Source: Amoebophrya sp. A120 (Eukaryota > Sar > Dinophyceae > Syndiniales > Amoebophryaceae). Taken from it: DNA of 64,000 bases. Below are positions 57,901-64,000 of this stretch, piece by piece. The position numbers were made by a program, and so were the translations under genes. Under the pieces are notes generated by a model. It saw nothing but the letters and a program-made list of their open reading frames with translations, searched no databases and had not been told where the DNA came from. Each line of letters begins with the position of its first letter. Position 1 is the stretch's first letter. Where the stretch lies: positions 493,914 through 557,913 of the forward strand of contig CAJINV010000011.1 in the NCBI GenBank assembly GCA_905178155.1. The letters are read 5' to 3'.

Positions 57901-60900
57901 CAGTTCTTGTTATACCACCTTGTAACTCTTCGCGATAACCATCTTCCAATTCCGTGAACACAACCTTTTTCGGCGGATAGCTGCTTCCTCGCGCACTCGT
58001 GTACTGCTCCTGTCCTTCACTTCGTCGTGGTGGAGCGGGCTCTCTACTTCCGGTCGCGGAGCTCCTGTCGTAGAACATTCCAGAAGTACCGTCCTCAGCC
58101 TGCTCCACTTCCATGTTTATTGCAGAGGGCGAAATAGCGTTGTTACCATAGTTGTACCCACGTTTGTTGTTCTTCCTACTTGGCGTCGCTGTGTAGCTAT
58201 CGTCGTTGTTCAACCGCAGAACCAGGTCCCGATTTCGCACTTCCGCCTCCTGCAACCGCCTCTCCGCCTGCGCCAGCGCTTCTTCCAGGTCCAGCACGCG
58301 CTTCGCCCCGGGCGCGCCAGAATGCGCCGCGTTTGCCCGCAACGGAGCGGACTGCGGGACCAGGGGGTCCTTGCTGCGCAGCTTGCCGAGGTAGTAGCTT
58401 TTCTGGTGCTCCAGCTGCTTCTCCAAGTCCTTAATGCGAGCCTTCCACACCTGCTCCGCGTGCGCGACGTCTTGGTGGGGGTCGTTGCTGTTAGTACCTG
58501 TGTGCCCCGACGCACCAGAAGTGGTCCCGCTTTTGATGTTCATCCTCCCGGCCGCACTGGTACTACTTCCTGAGGAGCTTGATCCTCCCGCCGCCCCGCC
58601 GGTCATGCGTTCGCGGTACTTGGCGGACTCCATTTCGTACTGGAGCTTGTCGTACTGCGCCCGGAGCGCGCGCAACCTCCGGTCAAAATCCACCTCCTTG
58701 TCTTCTAGCTGCTGCTTCAAACTCACGTTCTCCTCCTCCAGCCCCTGTTCCCGCTCCGACTGGGTCTGTATCGTATTGAAAAATGCCCCCAACCCATGGT
58801 TGTATATGCAAATCTGCATGCTGAAAATGTTTCTCATGCGGAGCCCTATGAGAGCGCTTTCTAGTAATGATGTGGAATTTGTCATGCTTCAAACAGCATG
58901 ATATACTAGATCTGTGATTCTGCTGCGCTAGCTCAAAGAGCACTACGCTGCGAGTGCAAATTTGTCATGCAAAACAGGTAAAGCTTGTGGATTCGTCTAG
59001 CCGATTCTCCATCTTGACTATGGGGTGCTGGGGACGTTTTTACATAGGATAGTCTTCCGGTTCTCTTTTTCCTTTTCCGTGTCCACGGCGGCGAGCAGGT
59101 GCAGGATGCTGGTGTCCTGCGGCAGCTTCTTCTTCACCAAGGCCTGCAATTCTTCGATTTGTTTCAAAAGCTCCTTCTCGCGTACATCGGCCTTCCGCCC
59201 GGTCAACAGGCGCTGACGGAGCTGCCGCGAGTCCTTTTTCAGGCTCCGGTTCTCCTCCTCCAGCGCCTTTGCCTTCGCCCGGTCCTCGTCCATCTTCAGC
59301 TGGCTCTCGATGTACCACTGCAGCTTGGCCTGCATCTCGTCCTTTTCGATTTGCCACTTCTTCTCGGTCGCTTCCTCCCACAATTTTTTCTGCTCGCCCA
59401 TTTCCTTCTCGGACAGCGCCGGTTTTTTGACCAGCTCGCCCTCTAGCATCTTCTTGGCCTCGCGCGCGTTTTGGAGTTCCGCAGAGAAAGACTCTGCCTT
59501 CTCCTTCCACTCCTTCACCTGCTCGAGCAGCTCGTTCATTTTCAGCGCCTTTTCGGCCGATGTCGTAGAAGTTCCACCCGCCCCGCCCGCGGTGGAGTTG
59601 TACAGCGTGACGCCGAGACTCTCCCCCTGGAACGGGTGTTCGTCCAGCGACTTGCGCAGGAACCGGTTCTTCTCTTGCACCGCCACCGCCGCCTGCTGCT
59701 GCGCCTGCACCAGCTGGGTGGTCAAGTGCTGGACTTCCCGCTCTAGCTGCGCGGTCCGCCGGTTTACCTCCTGCTGCATCTGTTGGAACAGCGTCGCGGT
59801 GGAGGCATCATTCGTCTCGTCGGCTCTTTGTTGAAAGCCTTTGTTTTTGTGCCGGCTCTTGTCCGCCGCGGAGGAATTGTCTAATGGCGACTCCTGCGCC
59901 CCGGCGAGGTCTGCGGGGGAGGAAAGCAGCTTTTGTGCGCCGGTCGCTTGCTTCGGAGAAGGCGATGATGTTCCTTTCCCGTCTATCTGCTCTCCCGCGC
60001 CTGCACTAGCGCCCGACGCAGCTGCCGCAGCCAACTCCCGATCCCGCAACTTCTGTTCTTGCTCCAGCAAGTCTCGCTCGCTCCGCAGCTGTTCGTTTTC
60101 CGCCCGGGTGGCCCCCAGCGAGGTCTGCAGCGTCTGCATCTCCTTGTCGTGGGCCTCGCGGATCTGCTGCAGCTGTGTGTCCCGGTTCTTCGTGATTTTG
60201 CGCAGCTCCCGGTTCTCGACCACCAGCTTTTCGTTCTCCTTTTCGTACCCCCTCATCAAGGTTTCCACCATGCTCTCGTCCGGATTTAACCGCAGCCCCG
60301 GCCCGCCGATTTCCTGCTGCTGCGCACCCGGACGACCGGAAGCTGGTTGGGATGTCGAGTCGGGTTGTTCCTCGTCCCCTTCCCCTAGCCCAGCCGCGTC
60401 GGCGCTTGAAGCAGCGCCCGGTGCTGGTCCTTTAAGATTCAGTGCGGCGGACTGCTGGCTTGTTGGCAACATTGCGGCGTGAAGATCCTCGTCTACGCGG
60501 TCCTTGGCGAAGAAAGCTTTTCTCTCTTGGTCGAGCGCCGCGACTTTCTTGCCCGTGGAAGCCGCATTCGCGTCCTTGACCTGCCGCCGCAACTGCGCGA
60601 TCTGTAGAAAGCAGGATGGAAAGTCGACACGTTGGTGGTCGATTTTGATTTTGAGTTTTATGCATTGTAGTTTTTGATCATGATCATGGGTGAAGATCTT
60701 TTTGTTTTTGGAGTTTATGCATCAAAAAAGCGGAACTAATTACAATTCCACTTTCTCTACCTCTTCCTCCATCCGCATGGTCTCGTCGTGCAGTCGCTCG
60801 TTCTGCTCGTTGTATGAAAATGAAAAATCCTCCATCCCCATATCGAAATGGAAATTTGTGATGCTAAGTGGTGGTCACAAATCCCGTTATAATGCTAGGA

Positions 60901-63900
60901 GGGAAGGGATGCGGATTGTAGTGCTGGCTGGCGCAGGAACAACGCCGTGCGTCCTCAGCATGACAGGGAGCAACTGGAAACGGGAAATAGCATCACAAAT
61001 TTCCTCCACACGAGGGAAGAACTGCGTTTCCTAGCCTTGTAGCAATAAAGCCGATTTGTGTCCTCGAATACAGCAACACAAATTTCGTTTTCCATATGGG
61101 GAGGGGGGATTTCTCCTCACAATACGTTGAGTCGTTTCCGCATCTGCTCCGAGTCCAGAAATTTCTGCTCTACTTTTTTCATGCGGCTCTCCCACTCCTC
61201 GTGCACTTCGTCGCGAAGCTCGCGCTTCTGTTCCCAGAGCTCGCTCTATGAGAGTGCACAAATCCCCCACCTGCCGTTCATTTGTAAAGGCAAAATGCCA
61301 AATCCACATCCTTCCTAAAGGCACTGTCTCCTGCATGCCAAATTGTGGAACCTCAAACACAGCTACAATCATCCGCGTGCAGATTTGATGTCATGTGAAA
61401 GCCACTTATCTGCCCGCGCTTGTGTTGCTGCTCATGATGTGATAGGACAAATGAGGGGGAAGTAGGGGAGTTGTGCACTTTCATACGTTCTGTTTCACCT
61501 TGTCCGCGCGCTCGGAGTCCAGCTCCTTGCGCAGGTTCCGCAGCTCCTCGCGCTGGAACTGCAGCTCCTGTTGGTGCTTCCGCTCCACCTCTTCGAGGTT
61601 CGCCCGGTTGTTGCGCACCTGCTCGTCGAACTCGGCCTTATGCACTGCAAAAGCATCGTACTCGTACTTTACTAAAAATCGCGTTTATGCAATACAAATT
61701 TTTCTGTCAAGTTCAATCCGCACTACAAATTTTATTTCTCATTCTGAGTGAATTTGTCATGCGATTTCTACTAGTACGGTACCTTTGCTGTTCATAGTCC
61801 TCCCGGCCCTGCAATTTCATCCGGAGTTTCACGTTTCGGGCGTCCAGCGCCGCCACCTCGGCCTCCATCTTGGCCTTGCCGGCCCGAAGCTGCGAAATCA
61901 GCTCCTCCAGCTGGGTCACCTTGCGGTGCAGTTCGGAAAGCTGCTGGAACGCGGTGTTCAGCTCCTGCTGCTGCTCCGCCGTCTGAGGGCCGCGACTGTA
62001 TTTAGTGCAGATGTGATGAGGAGGTTTTTCCCGAATCATTTTCATGCAAAATTGAAAAAACTATGAATCACTATCATTTTCCGAAGTAGGTCCTACGGCA
62101 TGCGGCTAGCTACACATAAGTACCCCGGCTGCGTGCGGGTGGTGGAGGTGGAGTCCCGTAAAAATCTGTCGGTGGATGATCCTGAGGAAAAACGGGGCCC
62201 GCGGTAGCGCGGAGGCTTCACGACGGAAATTTTGCTTTACATTTAGGTTTACACAAACCAACAAGCTTTCCGGGTTGCGTATGACAAGCTTGGCCCCGCT
62301 GTGTGCTAATCTGGTTTAACAAGTGAAGGTGCAACATCGCAATCAGATTGGTAGAGTTCACTAGCATGCCCATCAATCCCGGTTGGTGTTTCTAGCAAGC
62401 ATGCCAAATTCCGTTGTACTTCTAGTACTTATGCGGCGTCGCAGGCCACGTTTAGTTATTTTCACGAAGGATATTGACGGAAAGATGATGTCCATGCTCT
62501 GCAACACTCTGCTTCCGGGCACGAAATTCGTTTGCTGGGCGGACGAACGGACGCTTTGACTCTGGCTGTCCGGCGGCGGCGCGTAGCGGTGGCGCGTGGT
62601 GGTACTCGTCGGGCGGCTGTTGCTCGTCGCACCATTCATCTGAGCCCCCCCGGCGGTCTTCGCCTTACCGGTCGTGCGCGCGGTCGAAGTGGTGGATGAG
62701 GGGGGCCCGCGGCTGCTGGAGGACGCGGCCCGGACAACCTGAGAGGACGTCAGGCTCGCGTTCACAAACCCGGCGTTGCTATCCGGCAAGGACATTCGGG
62801 GCGCGAACTGGTCCTGGAATTCCATTTCCGCGAGCACCGCGGCGCGCTCCTTGATGCGCTGCTCGAGGGCGGCCTCCTGCAGCTCCAGGGACCGCAGACG
62901 AGAGGAGGAGTCCAGGCTTTGTTCCGCCTCGAACAGCCGACCACCACTCGGAGCGCCGTCTCGCACCTGGCCCGCCGCACCTCCGCTGGCCGTCGACGAT
63001 GAAGGAGGTGGGACTACTCCTACTTTGGCGCCGAACAGGTCTTTATCAAATGCAAAAATGTCTGGGTCTGGAAGAATGCATGTTTGTCATGCTTGTGTGG
63101 CATGACTCTTAGACCTGTCATGCACGTTACCCAAGAGCCCCATTTTTCTGTCATGCCGAAACGCTGTTTGTCATGCAGGATAGGCAACACCTAGAAGCTC
63201 AGAAATTTGTCATGCTAGGCCAGCACTTGTGGCCTCCTCACGCTACGCCTCTCAGCATCACAAGTTTCCAGACCCAGACATATTTGCAATGCATAGTCTT
63301 CTACCGACGGTGGTGCTGCCGCGGTGGTCGACGTCCCGGGGTCGAGTCCGAAGCCTGGTTTGCTGCTCGCATATCCGAAGAAAAAAGTCTTACAGTTACA
63401 CACTCTGATGGAAGACAAGCAAGACAGACAACCTCTGTCATGCAGGGTATGCGTGCCAGCCTCATTTTGTTCCTGTTTCCGCTTATAGTCTGCGCATCAC
63501 AGGTTTTCTATGCCATGTCGAGCAACTTTGTGCTGCAGAAACTCCAACAAATGTGTGACTGTAACACTTTTTTCCTGTGATATCGCAGCCTGTTGCAGCA
63601 CTCCCGAAGATCGTTCCTGAAAAGAAGTAGTAGTAGTTCCAGCAGGAGCAGTTGTACCATTTATTTCCTCCACTCCGCTTGCAGCTGGGCCGGCGGCTCT
63701 TTGCTCAGCCGATGTTCTTGTTCTACTTGGGGCAGCTGATGATGATGATGATGATGAACCAGCACCGGGTTTCAAAATGTTATTCCCTGTAGTTGCAGAA
63801 GGTACTTCTCCATCTACTTTGTCCTTATCAGCACCTATTGTAGAAGTTTCCGCAGTATAATAATCTCCAGCTTTTTCTTCCACCTTCTTGCCGCTGCTCG

Positions 63901-64000
63901 CCGGTCCGTCCGTCATTTTGTCCGGAGAGTTCTTGTCCTCCGCTGGCGGAGGCGAGTGCGCGAACATGGAGTCCAAAGTTTCGTGGTACTGGTTCCTGTA
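54986..64000 (-). CDS. Very large coiled-coil protein with C-terminal EF-hand (partial)
   Basis: At least 1,893 residues visible; the 5' end is beyond the right edge and the TGA is at 54986-54988. Eleven introners and three GT-AG introns (61996-62123, 60602-60760, 56189-56300) were removed; codon phase agrees over the whole 9 kb. The N-terminal part is Ser/Thr-rich. From about 62000 leftward it is dominated by coiled coils (ELHRKVTQLEELISQL, ERKHQQELQFQREEL, KLVVENRELRKITKNRDTQL). Near the C-terminus is an EF-hand (LLDAFRLKDPSCSGTVSRQD: loop positions 1, 3, 5, 6 and 8 fit; Asp instead of Glu at 12), then a final coiled coil. The overall plan recalls centriolar or ciliary scaffold proteins; that is an inference from architecture only. 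Confidence 0.85.
55844..56136. mobile_element. Introner element, family A
   Basis: 293 bp. Diverged family A repeats; the left end reads CAT instead of TAT. Duplication TTGTT. Excision joins LKDSN to KWQELLD in frame. Confidence 0.92.
56593..56851. mobile_element. Introner element, family A
   Basis: 259 bp. Family A repeats. Flanks ATCTC/ATCGC. Excision joins GRPPA to IGEQTLA in frame. Confidence 0.94.
56956..57279. mobile_element. Introner element, family F
   Basis: 324 bp. Family F repeats (AAAATCCCCCCTCCCCATAT); the left end reads CAT. Duplication GTCGG. Excision joins KNDLP to TIRSLLD in frame. Confidence 0.94.
57314..57565. mobile_element. Introner element, family A
   Basis: 252 bp. 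Family A repeats. Duplication CCGCA. Excision joins LQRVR to VAIEKND in frame. Only 34 bp of exon separate it from the family F element at 56956-57279. Confidence 0.95.
58769..59051. mobile_element. Introner element, family C
   Basis: 283 bp. Family C repeats. Flanks GTCTG/GTCTT. Excision joins KENRK to TQSEREQ in frame. Its interior closely matches the copy at 1529-1813. Confidence 0.93.
60813..61124. mobile_element. Introner element, family F
   Basis: 312 bp. Family F repeats (AAAAATCCTCCATCCCCATA). Duplication CGTTG. Excision joins MRKRLN to EQNERLH in frame. Confidence 0.95.
61247..61485. mobile_element. Introner element, family E
   Basis: 239 bp. Family E repeats (GAGAGTGCACAAATCCCCCA left). 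Flanks CGCTC/CGTTC. Excision joins DKVKQN to ELWEQKR in frame. Confidence 0.93.
61639..61796. mobile_element. Introner element, family B
   Basis: 158 bp. Family B repeats. Flanks GGCCT/GTCCT. Excision joins LQGRED to EFDEQVR in frame. Confidence 0.93.
62178..62473. mobile_element. Probable introner element, C-like and decayed
   Basis: 296 bp. Left end GATCCTGAGGAAAAACGGGG and right end CACGAAGGATA are imperfect inverted repeats of family C type, with GAT instead of TAT at one end. Flanks TGGAT/TTGAC share three of five bases. Excision joins MDIIFPS to TDRFLRD in frame and reaches the next GT-AG donor at 62123. Confidence 0.65.
63044..63295. mobile_element. Introner element, family A
   Basis: 252 bp. 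Family A repeats. Duplication GTCTT. Excision joins PPSVED to LFGAKVG in frame. The interior is nearly the same as the ZIP-2 copy at 15043-15294. Confidence 0.96.
63372..63582. mobile_element. Introner element, family D
   Basis: 211 bp. Family D repeats (AAAAAGTCTTACAGTTACAC). Duplication TCGCA. Excision joins VLQQAA to SSKPGFG in frame. Confidence 0.95.

Noticed and set aside
54986-64000. Naming the large coiled-coil protein as a specific centrosomal protein
   Set aside because: Coiled-coil composition alone gives false matches; no diagnostic domain was seen.
1-64000. CRISPR arrays, bacterial operons, phage modules
   Set aside because: Repeats are dispersed inverted-repeat elements in split genes, not regularly spaced direct repeats; genes contain introns and there are no ribosome-binding sites.
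1-64000. tRNA, rRNA, snRNA or spliced-leader RNA genes
   Set aside because: Scanning by eye for tRNA T-loop motifs and the dinoflagellate spliced-leader sequence found nothing convincing; a covariance-model search would be decisive.

Overview
The window looks like nuclear DNA of a protist, most probably a syndinian parasitic dinoflagellate of the Amoebophrya type. This placement is an inference from three things read in the sequence: a gene-dense 64 kb in which every supported gene lies on the minus strand; exons interrupted again and again by short mobile elements with terminal inverted repeats that must be spliced out as non-canonical introns (introner elements, a hallmark published for Amoebophrya); and ordinary GT-AG introns of about 60-210 bp beside them. 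No prokaryotic operon, ribosome-binding site or CRISPR array is present.

Layout, left to right (all minus strand, so each gene is read right to left): a giant Ser/Gly-rich protein of unknown function running off the left edge (1-7488); a 324-residue low-complexity protein (7657-8631); two tandem paralogous ZIP-type metal transporters (9800-12450 and 14801-18905) with a small Cys-rich gene between them (13199-13799); a type II membrane GT61-family glycosyltransferase (19473-23083); an FkbM-type methyltransferase (24780-29324) with a 1.05 kb foldback element just after its stop; an unknown Ser/Gln-rich protein (31395-33713); a 402-residue protein with a weak lipoyl/biotinyl-like segment (34356-35564); a coiled-coil protein (36644-44551) whose first intron has swollen to 3.9 kb; an unknown 680-residue protein (45444-47796); the transcription coactivator MBF1 (49989-51035); a basic 347-residue protein (52211-54045); and a very large coiled-coil/EF-hand protein running off the right edge (54986-64000).

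The central finding is the introner system. I delimited 53 elements, about 12.8 kb or 20% of the window, in roughly ten families. All lie inside coding exons. Essentially all begin TAT and end ATA and are flanked by a 5-bp target-site duplication (34 identical pairs, 16 with one mismatch, 3 decayed). In every gene, deleting the element plus exactly one copy of the 5-bp duplication restores one continuous reading frame; summed coding lengths are multiples of three for every complete gene. Families with unrelated terminal repeats share the same ends, the same duplication length and, mostly, the same internal words (TTTGTAATGC / GCATGACAAAT). This points to one mobilising machinery and a splicing mode that does not use GT-AG. 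The two ZIP paralogues give a natural control: the same protein with different introners, including one site hit by two different families with the same 5-bp target.

Other structures: a 3.9 kb intron containing four extra copies of its own 3' splice junction between satellite arrays, and a 1.1 kb segment bounded by 42-bp direct repeats next to the MBF1 stop codon. I did not recognise a transposase, tRNA, rRNA or spliced-leader gene.
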